A stretch of 64,000 bases of DNA, from contig JAEXUW010000021.1 in the NCBI GenBank assembly GCA_023439835.1, forward strand, positions 62,001 to 126,000, given 5' to 3'. Under the pieces are notes generated by a model. It ran no database searches. It saw only the letters and a program-made list of their open reading frames with translations, and was not told the DNA's origin. The translations under genes were made by a program, and so were the position numbers. Each line of letters starts with the position of its first letter. Within the stretch, counting starts at the first letter, position 1. Of the stretch, positions 9,584 through 18,841 are shown in pieces. Source of the stretch: Bacillota bacterium (GTDB taxonomy: Bacteria > Bacillota > Clostridia > Oscillospirales > Ruminococcaceae).

Positions 9584-9961
9584 ATGTCAATTGATGAGGT
9601 TAAAGTATTAATTTGCGATGATTCGGTATTTGCCAGAAAGAAGCTAAAGGATTACCTTCTTTCAGTCGGTGTAAAAAACGTTTTTGAGGCTTCTGACGGC
9701 GAAGAAGCGGTGAAGGAGTATATGAATAATAATCCCACACTTGTTTTCATGGATATAATTATGCCCAAGAAAACAGGAATTGAAGCTCTTTCTGAAATAT
9801 TTGCATTTGATAAGCATGCGAAGGTTGTCATGGCGTCATCTGTCGGAACGCAGAACCATCTCAAGGATGCGATCAATGCCGGCGCGTATGAATTTCTTCA
9901 AAAGCCGATTGATAATGCGCATGTACTGAAAATAATCAATAATGTAATCAAGGAGGGCTAA
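9584..9961 (+). CDS. CheY-like stand-alone response regulator
   Basis: 125-aa receiver domain with no output domain. The acidic pocket (Asp12, Asp13), the phospho-acceptor Asp57 in FMDIIMP, the switch Ser in VVMASS and the Lys in LQKPI are all present, so it should be phosphorylatable. A strong AGGAGGG site precedes the ATG. One base separates it from the next gene, with which it is surely co-transcribed. No CheA, receptor or flagellar gene lies in the window, so its kinase and target are unknown. Confidence 0.92.
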   Translation: MSIDEVKVLICDDSVFARKKLKDYLLSVGVKNVFEASDGEEAVKEYMNNNPTLVFMDIIMPKKTGIEALSEIFAFDKHAKVVMASSVGTQNHLKDAINAGAYEFLQKPIDNAHVLKIINNVIKEG

Positions 9962-9962
9962 T

Positions 9963-10847
9963 ATGTACACCCAGTTTTTCGGAAATTTTCTTTTGAATAA
10001 CAAGCTGGTTACTCCGGCACAGCTTTCAGAAGCGATTGAGCTTAAAAAGACCACAAGATTAAAACTAGGTGTACTTGCCATAAATGCAGGATACATGACT
10101 TCACAGCAGGTTGATGAAGTTCACTGTATGCAGCAGCGTGTCGATAAGAGAATAGGGGATATTGCGGTTGATATGGGATTCATGACTGCCGCACAGGTTG
10201 ATGAGCTTCTCTCATCACAAAAAACCGGATATCTTCTTCTTGGACAGGCATTGGTTGACAGGGGATATATGTCAAACGCACAGTTTGAGTCGGCAATCAA
10301 GGATTATAAAGATAAATATAAAATGTCCGAAAAGGATTTGACAAGCGAGCAGACTGACGGAATGAAAAGCCTAATCGCTGAGTTCTATCATTTTGACTCT
10401 GTTGAGAATGCCGAAGTGCTCATTGAATACACAACACTATTGTTTAAGAATGTCGTTCGTTTTATCGGCGATGATTTTACACCATCTGAAGCGGCGATTG
10501 TGTCAAGCTTTAAAATGCTAAACCTTTCCGCACAGAATATTTTAGGTGAGTATTCAGCTGTTACTGCATTCGGGGCTGATGATGACGCTTATGCAGGGTT
10601 TGCTTCGCGATTTGCCGGTGAAAGACTTTGCATCGGTGATGAATTCACGTGTGCAACTGTTGGCGAGTTTTTGAATTTACATAACGGTCTTTTCACCGTC
10701 AATATGTCAAATGAGAAGGAAGTCGAGCTTGAGCTTACTCCACAGACTTTTTCTAAAGACGCAGTGCTTAATGTTGAAAAAAGTGCATTTTGCATACCTC
10801 TTGTTTTCCCTTTTGGAACAATCAACTTTTTAATCGGACTAAAATAA
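9963..10847 (+). CDS. MshEN-like repeat protein with C-terminal CheX/CheC-like phosphatase domain
   Basis: 294 aa, apparently two parts. Residues 5-115 hold four repeats with exact 29-residue period (conserved Gly at 7, 36, 65 and 94). Repeats 2 and 3 fit the [RK]-[LI]-G...G...Q pattern of the 24-residue c-di-GMP-binding motif of MshEN domains (known from MshE/PilB ATPases), which also recurs with a 5-residue spacer. Residues of about 130-294 look like CheX/CheC: the phosphatase signature E-x2-N-x3-G is present as GEFLNLHNG (Glu236, Asn239, Gly243). It lies 1 nt after cheY. I infer a CheY-P phosphatase gated by a nucleotide ligand; neither ligand binding nor activity is shown. Confidence 0.7.
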   Translation: MYTQFFGNFLLNNKLVTPAQLSEAIELKKTTRLKLGVLAINAGYMTSQQVDEVHCMQQRVDKRIGDIAVDMGFMTAAQVDELLSSQKTGYLLLGQALVDRGYMSNAQFESAIKDYKDKYKMSEKDLTSEQTDGMKSLIAEFYHFDSVENAEVLIEYTTLLFKNVVRFIGDDFTPSEAAIVSSFKMLNLSAQNILGEYSAVTAFGADDDAYAGFASRFAGERLCIGDEFTCATVGEFLNLHNGLFTVNMSNEKEVELELTPQTFSKDAVLNVEKSAFCIPLVFPFGTINFLIGLK

Positions 10848-10933
10848 TTACGACAAAACGCATTTATATTTTCACGAGGGAATATCGGAGAGTGCAATAG
10901 CCGGTTATACCGAGATCTCTGATTTACCATAAT

Positions 10934-10970
10934 AAAAAGCAGTACAAGCCCGTACTGCTTTTTTATTTTT
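10934..10970. terminator. Bidirectional terminator between convergent genes
   Basis: Hairpin with arms AAAAGCAGTAC / GTACTGCTTTT and a 6-nt loop, flanked by A and T runs, serving the CheX-like gene (+) and the lipid kinase gene (-). Confidence 0.85.
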
Positions 10971-11883
10971 ATAATTTTTCTAATACTGCTTGTGGACGAG
11001 GGATTATTATTTTCACTGCTTGCTTATTGTTTTCGATTTGAGCTTCTTTGAAATCGCCACCGCTTTCCCCGTCAAGCGTCCATCCGACAGGTTCATCACA
11101 ACTGATTTTAATAGCAGACGTCTTAATAGAATAAATATAAGGCGATGAAAGATCCTGCTTGATAATTGAAGTAAGTATATTCTGAAGATCAAATGGGCCT
11201 TTTGGTGTTCTGATAAGAGTGACTTCAAAAAGTCCGTCATCGAGAACAATTCCAAGCTCAGAAAGATTTCGGTATCCACCGATTGATACTGAATTCGTAA
11301 TCAACGCAAGAACAAAATTATCTTCGACAACCTTTCCGTCATGCTCAATTTTCAGTCTGTATGATTTTATAGAGGGGAGTCTTTTTATCCCTTCAATTAT
11401 ATAAGCCAAATGACCAAGAAAATTCTTAGTCTGCTGTGGTGTTTGATAAGGAACCTCAGTAAATGCCCCGAAAGCGGCGACATAGGTGAAGTAGCTGCCG
11501 TTTAAAGCGCCGATGTCACAGGCGAAAGGAATGCCACTTACAATCATTTCAGCAGCCTTTTGCATATCTTTTGGAAGATTAAGGCTGTAAGCAAAGTCAT
11601 TGGTCGTCCCCGCCGGAATATATCCAAGGAGAGGAGGGTGCACAAGCTCCATCAAGCCCTTAACGGTTTCGTTTAGTGTGCCGTCACCGCCGCAGCATAC
11701 TGCCAAATCAAAAAACGGACCGTTTTCTTTAATAATATTATAGCAGTCAAGCCTTGCTTGAGTCGGAAATGCCGTTACCTCATATCCTGATTTTGTGAAA
11801 GTGTCAATTATCGACAGAAGATTGTTTTTTATTTGAGCACGTCCTGAATGGGGATTAAACACAAAAAGAAGTTTTTTTCTCAT
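10969..11883 (-). CDS. Diacylglycerol/lipid kinase family protein (DagK/YegS type)
   Basis: 304-aa kinase of the DAGK catalytic family, probably phosphorylating diacylglycerol or a related lipid to recycle it into phospholipid. The N-terminal NPHSGRA motif and the nucleotide-binding CCGGDGTLNE are clear, followed by PAGTTNDFA; the C-terminal half has the LDGE motif. The length is normal. It has its own consensus promoter. Specificity (DagK versus YegS-like) is not resolved. Confidence 0.87.
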   Translation of the reverse strand: MRKKLLFVFNPHSGRAQIKNNLLSIIDTFTKSGYEVTAFPTQARLDCYNIIKENGPFFDLAVCCGGDGTLNETVKGLMELVHPPLLGYIPAGTTNDFAYSLNLPKDMQKAAEMIVSGIPFACDIGALNGSYFTYVAAFGAFTEVPYQTPQQTKNFLGHLAYIIEGIKRLPSIKSYRLKIEHDGKVVEDNFVLALITNSVSIGGYRNLSELGIVLDDGLFEVTLIRTPKGPFDLQNILTSIIKQDLSSPYIYSIKTSAIKISCDEPVGWTLDGESGGDFKEAQIENNKQAVKIIIPRPQAVLEKL

Positions 11884-11948
11884 AATATAGCAGATTACTC
11901 CGCCTATTCACCCCCCGATTAGCAGTGTAGTTTGTTGATGCTTAGTAA

Positions 11949-11977
11949 ATTATATAGGCTTTAATAATAATTGTCAA
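11949..11977 (-). promoter_or_regulatory. Consensus promoter of the lipid kinase gene
   Basis: On the minus strand TTGACA (11977-11972), 17 nt, TATAAT (11954-11949): a perfect sigma-A promoter about 65 nt upstream of the start codon. Confidence 0.85.
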
Positions 11978-12008
11978 TGAATATTTGATTACAGTTTTTA
12001 CATAAATT

Positions 12009-13322
12009 TTACGTCGATTTTTCAGGGGATAATATGACAAGAAGAGTTTGAAGCAAAATTTTTATATCAAGCTTTAGCGAGTAGTTTTCAATATATAATA
12101 AATCAAGAACAAGCTTATCCTTTGGGGTGGTGCTGTATTTTGCGGCGATTTGTGCAAGACCCGTAAGTCCCGCTTTTACTCTAAGCCGATATTCAAATTC
12201 GGGGAGTTCTTTTTTTATTCCGTCTGCTAGCTCTTCACGTTCGGGACGAGGACCGACTATGCTCATGCTCCCAGAAAGAACATTAAAAAGCTGAGGGAGC
12301 TCATCAAGCCTGAGCTTTCTGAAAAAACGCCCCGGCTTTGTTATTCTAGAATCGTCTAAGTGTGAAAGCACAGCGCCGCTATCTTTTTCAGCATTCTCAA
12401 CCATCGTTCTGAATTTAATAACCTTGAAGCGTTGCCCGCCGATGGTACAGCGTTCCTGAAGATAAAAAATCCTGCCTCCGTCAAAAAGCTTGACGGATAC
12501 AGCTTCAAAAAGCATTAATGGCATAGTGATTATTATTCCTAAAAGTGACACAATAATATCAAACAGTCTTTTTACAAATTGCTGTTCAAAAGAAAGACCG
12601 GAGGCGGTGCTGACAAAAAGCGAGCTGTCATCGAGAAGCTCATGAGTGCTGCTGCTTACTATAATATCATATACTGCCGGCTCATAAAGAATGATTTTCC
12701 CTTTGTCATAGCAGTATTCTATTATTTTGCGTCGGTGCTCATATTCTATATCAGCAATTAATACACCGTCGGAAGCATCAAGGTCATTTTTCCATGTTCC
12801 GGATTCAAAGGGCGAAATTTTGATTAGCTGATACTTGTGCTGATACTCCTTGAGCTTTTTAAGAAATTCTGTCGGGTGAGATCTGCTTCTGGCAACCACT
12901 ATCAGCTTTTTTGGGGGATTGACTGTTGAATAGAGTCTGTTTGCGCCTTTGGTAATTAAAACGGCAACGGCAAACTGAACCACTGGTATTATAAGAAGCG
13001 GATAAAGCTTCATTATGCGTTTTTCCATTATACAAAGCTGGCCGTATGTGAAAAGGTCTGTAATCACAGCTCCAAAAATAACAGAAAGAACAAGCTCCTT
13101 TGTTTTTTTGCTTCCGATGCTATAATTTCCATAAAGGCGCACCATTGAATAGCAAAGTATAAGAAAGGTGGTTGTTACAATTGTGCTGACTCTTGAAAAC
13201 CGCTGAAGCTCAGGCGAGTCAAACATATAAAAACCATAGAAAACAAGAAAAAGCAAGAAAATCAGAAAAAGCTTTGTCAGCGACAAAACAGATTTTTCAA
13301 ACGCCTTTAATAGTTTAATCAA
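12009..13322 (-). CDS. Polyprenyl glycosylphosphotransferase (exopolysaccharide/O-antigen initiating sugar transferase)
   Basis: 437-aa membrane enzyme of the bacterial sugar-transferase family, which moves a sugar-1-phosphate from a nucleotide sugar to undecaprenyl phosphate to start glycan synthesis. The N-terminal region has about four hydrophobic helices, then a CoA-binding-like middle domain, one more membrane helix, and the catalytic domain with KFRTM, LRLDELPQLFNVLSG and VGPRPE. The likely start is a TTG at 13322, 6 nt after GGGAGAG; an ATG eight codons upstream (13346) is the alternative. It is the only glycan gene in the stretch. Confidence 0.88.
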   Translation of the reverse strand: MIKLLKAFEKSVLSLTKLFLIFLLFLVFYGFYMFDSPELQRFSRVSTIVTTTFLILCYSMVRLYGNYSIGSKKTKELVLSVIFGAVITDLFTYGQLCIMEKRIMKLYPLLIIPVVQFAVAVLITKGANRLYSTVNPPKKLIVVARSRSHPTEFLKKLKEYQHKYQLIKISPFESGTWKNDLDASDGVLIADIEYEHRRKIIEYCYDKGKIILYEPAVYDIIVSSSTHELLDDSSLFVSTASGLSFEQQFVKRLFDIIVSLLGIIITMPLMLFEAVSVKLFDGGRIFYLQERCTIGGQRFKVIKFRTMVENAEKDSGAVLSHLDDSRITKPGRFFRKLRLDELPQLFNVLSGSMSIVGPRPEREELADGIKKELPEFEYRLRVKAGLTGLAQIAAKYSTTPKDKLVLDLLYIENYSLKLDIKILLQTLLVILSPEKST

Positions 13323-13367
13323 ACAAAACTCTCCCGCATTAGTCATGAAACTGACTGTTTACGGTAA

Positions 13368-14624
13368 TTATTCCCTATCTACAATGGATTTAAACGCTTC
13401 AACTGAAGCGAAAAGCTTAATATCAACAAGTGCGTCAGTTTTAATGCCATTTTCTGTATATTCCTCTGAATAAACAGTTCCTTCTTCGCGAATTCTATTA
13501 AGAAGCCCTGCGTTATCATAGGGGATGAGAAGGTGCATTCTGTATGAGGTCACAGGAAGAGCATTTGAAATAGCGGAAAGAAGTTCGCTTACTCCGCTCC
13601 CGTTTTTTGCTGACATTTTCACAGTGTATTTTTCATTGGGCAGCATTGAGGTTTCTGGAACAAGGTCGCACTTGTTGAGAACGGTGATAGTTGGAATATC
13701 CTCACAGCCCAGCTCGGCAAGGAGTTCGAGCGTTACCTTTGCCTGTTCGTCGGCGTCAGGTGATGAAGCGTCACAAATATGAAGAATAACGTCAGCGCTG
13801 GAGGCTTCTTCAAGAGTTGACTTAAACGCTTCGACAAGATTATGGGGGAGCCGTCTGATAAGCCCAACGGTGTCGGTCAGAAGAACATTTCTTCCGTCGG
13901 GAAGCTCAATTGCTCTTGAGGTTGTTTCAAGTGTTGCGAAAAGCTTGTTTTCGGCAAGCACACCGGCTTGTGTCAGTGTGTTTAAAAGCGTTGATTTTCC
14001 GACATTTGTATATCCGACAATAGCAGCGGTGAGGACATTGTCCTTTTTTCTTCTTTTTCTGATAAGCTCACGTCTTTTTTCAATTTCCTTGAGCTGCTCC
14101 TGAAGTGCATCAATCCTAGAACGAATGTGACGTCTGTCGCTTTCAAGCTTTGTTTCACCGGGGCCTCTTGTGCCTATTCCTCCGCCCAGACGAGAAAGCT
14201 TAACTCCCATTCCCACAAGGCGGGGAAGCCGATATTTCTGCTGAGCCAGCTCAACCTGAAGTCGTCCTTCCTTTGTTGTTGCTCTTTGAGCGAAAATATC
14301 AAGAATCAGCATAGTTCTGTCAATCGTATGAACACCCAGAATATCTTCTATGTTTCTGATTTGTGTTCCGGTCAGCTCATGGTCAAAAATAATAATATCA
14401 GGTTCAAGCGTCTGACACATTTCTTTAATCTCATTTAGCCGTCCTGTTCCGATACAGGTTGCAGAGTCCATTGATGGTCGTTTTTGAACTGCTCTAGCCA
14501 AAACCTCTGCTCCGGCTGTTCTAGATAGCTCCTCAAGCTCATCGAGTGATTTTTCTACATCAAATTCACCTGTGTCGGCGCAGACGAGAATTGTTTTTTG
14601 GATATTTGTGATGGTTTCAAACAT
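13368..14624 (-). CDS. hflX: Ribosome-associated GTPase HflX
   Basis: 418-aa GTPase that splits or rescues stalled ribosomes under stress. The HflX N-terminal domain has the glycine-rich GGIGTRGPGE (about residues 147-157), then a coiled linker, then the G domain: G1 GYTNVGKST (204-212), G3 DTVG and G4 NKCD. The start follows AAAGG. A 5' leader inverted repeat lies at 14648-14668. The downstream gene begins only about 45 nt later and may be co-transcribed. Confidence 0.94.
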   Translation of the reverse strand: MFETITNIQKTILVCADTGEFDVEKSLDELEELSRTAGAEVLARAVQKRPSMDSATCIGTGRLNEIKEMCQTLEPDIIIFDHELTGTQIRNIEDILGVHTIDRTMLILDIFAQRATTKEGRLQVELAQQKYRLPRLVGMGVKLSRLGGGIGTRGPGETKLESDRRHIRSRIDALQEQLKEIEKRRELIRKRRKKDNVLTAAIVGYTNVGKSTLLNTLTQAGVLAENKLFATLETTSRAIELPDGRNVLLTDTVGLIRRLPHNLVEAFKSTLEEASSADVILHICDASSPDADEQAKVTLELLAELGCEDIPTITVLNKCDLVPETSMLPNEKYTVKMSAKNGSGVSELLSAISNALPVTSYRMHLLIPYDNAGLLNRIREEGTVYSEEYTENGIKTDALVDIKLFASVEAFKSIVDRE

Positions 14625-14647
14625 AATAATTCCTTTCGAATATTAAT

Positions 14648-14668
14648 TCATTTTTCACCAAAAAATGA
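14648..14668. other. Inverted repeat in the hflX leader
   Basis: TCATTTTT and AAAAATGA separated by 5 nt, inside the 5' untranslated region of hflX. AT-rich; could be a weak hairpin or an operator. Confidence 0.35.
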
Positions 14669-14773
14669 GTAATATCTTTTCACAAAAACTACAATTATTA
14701 TAATAGTCTTTTTTTTGCATATGTGATATACTAAAATAAGTATTATTGAAAAAACCGGGAAGCGTGGGTGCTG

Positions 14774-16231
14774 ATGAAAAATCCAAATAATTATGACGTT
14801 GTTATTGTCGGGACTGGAATTGCGGGACTTTATACCGCTTTGAACCTTAACCCTGATTTGAAGATACTTATTCTAACAAAAAAAGAGCTTGTCTTGTGCA
14901 ATTCCGCTTTGGCACAGGGCGGAGTGGCGGGGGTATATAATAATCCTGAGGACAGCCCTGAGCTTCACAAAAAAGATACGCTTGTTGCCGGCGGTAATGT
15001 CAACAATGAAGAAACGCTTGATATTCTAGTCAACGAAGCAAAAATTGATATTGAGAATATTATAAGGCTTGGCGTGGATTTTGACAAGTCCCAAAACGGT
15101 GATTATCACAGAACGCTTGAAGGCGGTCACGGAATGCACAGAATTTTTCACCACGCCGATGCAACGGGCTATGAAATTCTATCAACACTCATCGGCGCTG
15201 TAAAAAAGCTTTCGAATGTTGATGTGATTGAAAACGCCCTTCTTTGTGATATTAAGAAAACGCCGACGGGATTTTCATTTGATATTCTAAAGGACGATGT
15301 TCATTCTTATTATAACTCACATTTCGCTGTTCTTGCAACAGGCGGAATTGGAAGAGTTTATAAATACACCACAAATTCAGCGATAGCGACCGGTGACGGA
15401 ATAGCTTTCGCCCATAATCTTGGTGTTGAAATCAAGAATTTAAGCTATATACAGTTTCATCCGACAGCATTTAACAACCGTGAAACAAGAGAGTGCTTTC
15501 TTATTTCGGAAGCTGTCAGGGGTGAGGGTGCATACCTAAAGAACTGTCATGGTGAGCGCTTTATGCATAACTATGACAGCCGACTTGAGCTTGCGCCACG
15601 TGACGTGGTGTCACATTCAATTATCAGTGAAACAAAAAAAACCGGCTCTGATAATTTCTATCTTGACATAACCCACAAGGACGCTGATTTTATTAAAAAG
15701 CGTTTTCCGATGATTTACAGGAATTTAAAGGAACAGGGTTTTGATCTTTCAAAGGAAATGATTCCGATTTATCCGTGTCAGCATTATCTTATGGGCGGAA
15801 TAGCAGTGGACAAGGATTCAAAAACAACAGTCGAGGGGCTTTATGCCTGTGGTGAATGCTCATGCACTGGTGTTCACGGGAATAACAGGCTTGCAAGCAA
15901 CTCGCTTCTTGAGGCTTTGGTTTTTTCACGACGTGCCGCAAGCCGTATTAATTCAGAGAGCAAAAAAGCGGCAAATCTATTTTCTGACTATAAATTCGTT
16001 CTAGAAGAAAATGCACCGGTAATTCCTAAGGGATTGAGAACGAGAATCCGAACAATAATGCAGGAAAGCTTCTTCGTCATACCGGATGAAGAGGGTATTA
16101 AGAAGGGCTTCCCCGAAATCGAAAAAATAAAAAGCATGCTTGAAAACGAAAGCTTTAAAGTCAATCAGGATTTTGTAATAGCAAAGGCATTGGCGACTGT
16201 TGCTTATCTTGTTCTTAGGGAGGTTATATAG
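14774..16231 (+). CDS. nadB: L-aspartate oxidase NadB
   Basis: FAD enzyme that oxidises L-aspartate to iminoaspartate, the first step of de novo NAD synthesis. An N-terminal dinucleotide fold (VVIVGTGIAGLYTALNL), the substrate loop HRTLEGGHG and the C-terminal flavin motif HGNNRLASNSLLEAL are all present. The protein is about 485 aa, shorter than the roughly 540-aa E. coli enzyme because the C-terminal helical domain is trimmed. The start is the ATG at 14774; a GTG at 14768 is possible. nadC follows directly, but nadA, usually with them, is missing. Confidence 0.92.
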   Translation: MKNPNNYDVVIVGTGIAGLYTALNLNPDLKILILTKKELVLCNSALAQGGVAGVYNNPEDSPELHKKDTLVAGGNVNNEETLDILVNEAKIDIENIIRLGVDFDKSQNGDYHRTLEGGHGMHRIFHHADATGYEILSTLIGAVKKLSNVDVIENALLCDIKKTPTGFSFDILKDDVHSYYNSHFAVLATGGIGRVYKYTTNSAIATGDGIAFAHNLGVEIKNLSYIQFHPTAFNNRETRECFLISEAVRGEGAYLKNCHGERFMHNYDSRLELAPRDVVSHSIISETKKTGSDNFYLDITHKDADFIKKRFPMIYRNLKEQGFDLSKEMIPIYPCQHYLMGGIAVDKDSKTTVEGLYACGECSCTGVHGNNRLASNSLLEALVFSRRAASRINSESKKAANLFSDYKFVLEENAPVIPKGLRTRIRTIMQESFFVIPDEEGIKKGFPEIEKIKSMLENESFKVNQDFVIAKALATVAYLVLREVI

Positions 16232-17070
16232 TGGAGCTTTTGCAGTTTTATATTGATGATATAATCAAAAAAGCACTTTTAGAGGATATTAACTATATAG
16301 ATGTTACGACTGATTATCTTATTTCGGACGATTCCTGTTCTGAGGCTTATTTTTTATCAAAGGATGAAGGCGTGCTTTGCGGAATTAAAGTAGCGATGCG
16401 TGTATTTGAGCTTCTGGATAATAAGGTTTCTATTGATATACTGATAAACGATGGTGAAAAGGTTAAAAACGGTGATATAATTGCTAAAATTAAGGGAAGC
16501 ACCAAAGCTTTATTAAAGGCTGAAAGAACCTCTCTTAATTTAATTCAGCATATGTCGGGAATAGCAACCGCAACAAATAAATGCGCCGAGCTTGTTAAGG
16601 GAACAAACGCTTCTATTGCTGAAACTAGAAAGACTCTCCCCGGACTTCGTGCTTTACAGAAATATGCCGTAACTGTCGGAGGGGGAAGAAATCACCGCTA
16701 TAATCTTTCAGATTGTGCAATGCTAAAAGACAATCACATAGATGCTTACGGCGGAATAACGGGAGCGGTTTTAGCACTTCGTGAAAAACTGGGGCATACT
16801 GTTAAAATTGAGGTTGAAACAAGGAATCTTGATGAGTTAAGAGAAGCTATTTCAGCCGGTGTTGATATAATTATGCTTGATAATATGTCGGCTGAAATGA
16901 TGACGCAGGCTGTTCAAATCACAGCTGGAAGAGCAAAGCTTGAAGCAAGCGGAAATGTCACAGCAGAAAATATTAGGGCAATCGCTCAAACCGGAGTTGA
17001 CATTATTTCTCTCGGTGCGCTTACCCATTCCGTTAAGAGCTTTGATATTTCAATGAAATTTAAGGGCTGA
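16231..17070 (+). CDS. nadC: Nicotinate-nucleotide pyrophosphorylase (quinolinate phosphoribosyltransferase)
   Basis: 279-aa enzyme converting quinolinate and PRPP to nicotinate mononucleotide. Family motifs include ERTSLNLIQHMSGIAT, AETRKTLPGLR, LKDNHI, EVETRN and DIIMLDNMS. It begins with GTG whose first G is the last base of the nadB TAG; the ribosome binding site AGGGAGG lies within the end of nadB, so translation is coupled. rnhA follows after 4 nt. Confidence 0.94.
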   Translation: MELLQFYIDDIIKKALLEDINYIDVTTDYLISDDSCSEAYFLSKDEGVLCGIKVAMRVFELLDNKVSIDILINDGEKVKNGDIIAKIKGSTKALLKAERTSLNLIQHMSGIATATNKCAELVKGTNASIAETRKTLPGLRALQKYAVTVGGGRNHRYNLSDCAMLKDNHIDAYGGITGAVLALREKLGHTVKIEVETRNLDELREAISAGVDIIMLDNMSAEMMTQAVQITAGRAKLEASGNVTAENIRAIAQTGVDIISLGALTHSVKSFDISMKFKG

Positions 17071-17074
17071 TAAA

Positions 17075-17515
17075 ATGAAAAAGCAGGTTGATATTTTCAC
17101 AGATGGTGCATGCTCTGGCAATCCCGGCCCGGGCGGATGGGGTGCTGTTCTTCGCTTTGGTGAGCATGAAAAAGAGCTCTCGGGGGGCGAGGCACAGACC
17201 ACAAACAACCGTATGGAGCTTACAGCAGTAATATCAGCACTTGATGCACTTAAAGAGCCGTGCAAAGTCCGCCTTTTCAGCGACAGCAAGTATATCGTCG
17301 ATGCGGTGAATCTTGGCTGGGCAAGAAAGTGGCGTGCTAATGGCTGGAAGAGGGGAAAAAATGAGCCGGCACTCAATCCCGATTTGTGGGGAAAGCTTTT
17401 GGCTCTCCTTGAAACTCACGAGGTTGAGTTTATATGGGTTAAAGGACACGCCGGACATCCCGAAAATGAACGTTGCGACAGGCTGGCAGTAAAAGAACGT
17501 GATAAATTTATTTAA
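17075..17515 (+). CDS. rnhA: Ribonuclease HI
   Basis: 146-aa nuclease that cuts RNA in RNA-DNA hybrids. The catalytic carboxylates are visible: Asp in FTDGACSGNPGPGGWG, Glu in RMELTAV, Asp in SDSKYI, and the C-terminal His/Asp region GHAGHPENERCDRLA. The length is that of bacterial RNase HI without an N-terminal hybrid-binding domain. It is the third gene after nadB-nadC and is probably co-transcribed, with no functional link apparent. Confidence 0.95.
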   Translation: MKKQVDIFTDGACSGNPGPGGWGAVLRFGEHEKELSGGEAQTTNNRMELTAVISALDALKEPCKVRLFSDSKYIVDAVNLGWARKWRANGWKRGKNEPALNPDLWGKLLALLETHEVEFIWVKGHAGHPENERCDRLAVKERDKFI

Positions 17516-17519
17516 GGTA

Positions 17520-17548
17520 TTGCAATTCATACGAAAAAGGTATATAAT
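17520..17548 (+). promoter_or_regulatory. Promoter of the cysteine desulfurase/nifU pair
   Basis: TTGCAA (17520-17525), 17-nt spacer, TATAAT (17543-17548). It starts just after the rnhA stop codon, about 84 nt before the desulfurase start. Confidence 0.75.
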
Positions 17549-17631
17549 TAAGTCATACAAAGCTAACTGGGCTTTTGTATGAGGTTTATATAATAGTCTA
17601 CTCAAAAAGCTGGTACAAAGAAGGTATTAAA

Positions 17632-18822
17632 ATGGAAAAACGTTTTGTTTATGCTGACAACGCAGCAACGACAAAGGTGTCGATAAATGCGCTGAATGCA
17701 ATGCTCCCGTATTTTACGGAGTATTACGGGAATGCTTCAAGCATATACTCGCTTGGCGCTTCCTCTGCAAGGGCAATAATTAAGGCAAGAGAACAGGTTG
17801 CAAAGGCAATTGGAGCAAAACCGTCAGAGATATATTTCACTTCTGGCGGCTCTGAATCCGACAACTGGGCAATTAGGGGTGCGGCTTATAACGGTGCAAA
17901 GAAGGGCAAAAAGCATATTATTACAACAGCTTTTGAGCATCATGCAGTGCTTCATACCTGTGCAGCGCTCGCAAAGGAGGGTTTTGAGGTCACCTATCTT
18001 TCTGTTGACGAAGCGGGGCTGATCAGTGCACGCGACGTTAAGAAAGCAATCAGAGAGGATACGTGCCTTGTTACTATAATGTTTGCCAACAATGAAATCG
18101 GCACAATTCTTCCGATTGGTGAAATCGGAGCAGTCTGTAAAGAAATGAAAATACCTTTTCATACCGACGCTGTTCAGGCTGTCGGGAATGTTGATATTGA
18201 TGTCAAGGCGCTTAATGTCGATTTGTTGTCACTTTCAGGTCATAAGCTTCATGCACCGAAGGGTGTAGGCGCTTTGTATATTAGGGGAGGACTTTCAATT
18301 CCTAACCTTATTTATGGCGGAGCACAGGAGCGTTCTAAGAGAGCAGGAACGGAAAATGTTGCGGGATTGGTTGCGCTGGGCGTCGCTATTGAAGAGGCAA
18401 CGGTCAATATTGCGGCTAAAATCGAAAAGGTGACGAAGCTTAGAAACCGGCTGATTGACGGAATATTGAAAATTGAAAAAACACGACTAAACGGTGATCG
18501 TGACAAGCGGCTTTGCGGAAACTGCAACGTATCTATACTTGGAATTGAGGGCGAGGCACTACTGCTTATGCTTGACAATGCGGGAGTAGCGGCTTCTTCA
18601 GGCTCGGCTTGCACATCCGGTTCGCTTGATCCATCACATGTACTTCTTTCTTTGGGACTGAGGCATGAGGTTGCACACGGTTCATTAAGACTTACTATTT
18701 CCGAGGAAACAACAGAAGAAGATGTAGATTATATTCTTGAGGTGCTTTCACCTATTGTGGACAGGCTCAGGTCAATGTCGCCGCTTTGGGAGAAGGTTTT
18801 GAATAACGAGCTTAACTTATAG
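17632..18822 (+). CDS. iscS: Cysteine desulfurase (NifS/IscS family)
   Basis: 396-aa PLP enzyme that removes sulfur from cysteine for Fe-S cluster assembly. The PLP lysine is in SGHKLHAPKG and the persulfide-forming cysteine is in SSGSACTSGS; FTSGGSESDN binds the cofactor. The ATG at 17632 follows AAGG; the frame is open 19 codons further upstream, into the promoter leader. It lies 19 nt before nifU, giving a minimal assembly unit. No IscR-type regulator is in view. Confidence 0.92.
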   Translation: MEKRFVYADNAATTKVSINALNAMLPYFTEYYGNASSIYSLGASSARAIIKAREQVAKAIGAKPSEIYFTSGGSESDNWAIRGAAYNGAKKGKKHIITTAFEHHAVLHTCAALAKEGFEVTYLSVDEAGLISARDVKKAIREDTCLVTIMFANNEIGTILPIGEIGAVCKEMKIPFHTDAVQAVGNVDIDVKALNVDLLSLSGHKLHAPKGVGALYIRGGLSIPNLIYGGAQERSKRAGTENVAGLVALGVAIEEATVNIAAKIEKVTKLRNRLIDGILKIEKTRLNGDRDKRLCGNCNVSILGIEGEALLLMLDNAGVAASSGSACTSGSLDPSHVLLSLGLRHEVAHGSLRLTISEETTEEDVDYILEVLSPIVDRLRSMSPLWEKVLNNELNL

Positions 18823-18841
18823 AATTAAAGGAGATGTTAAA

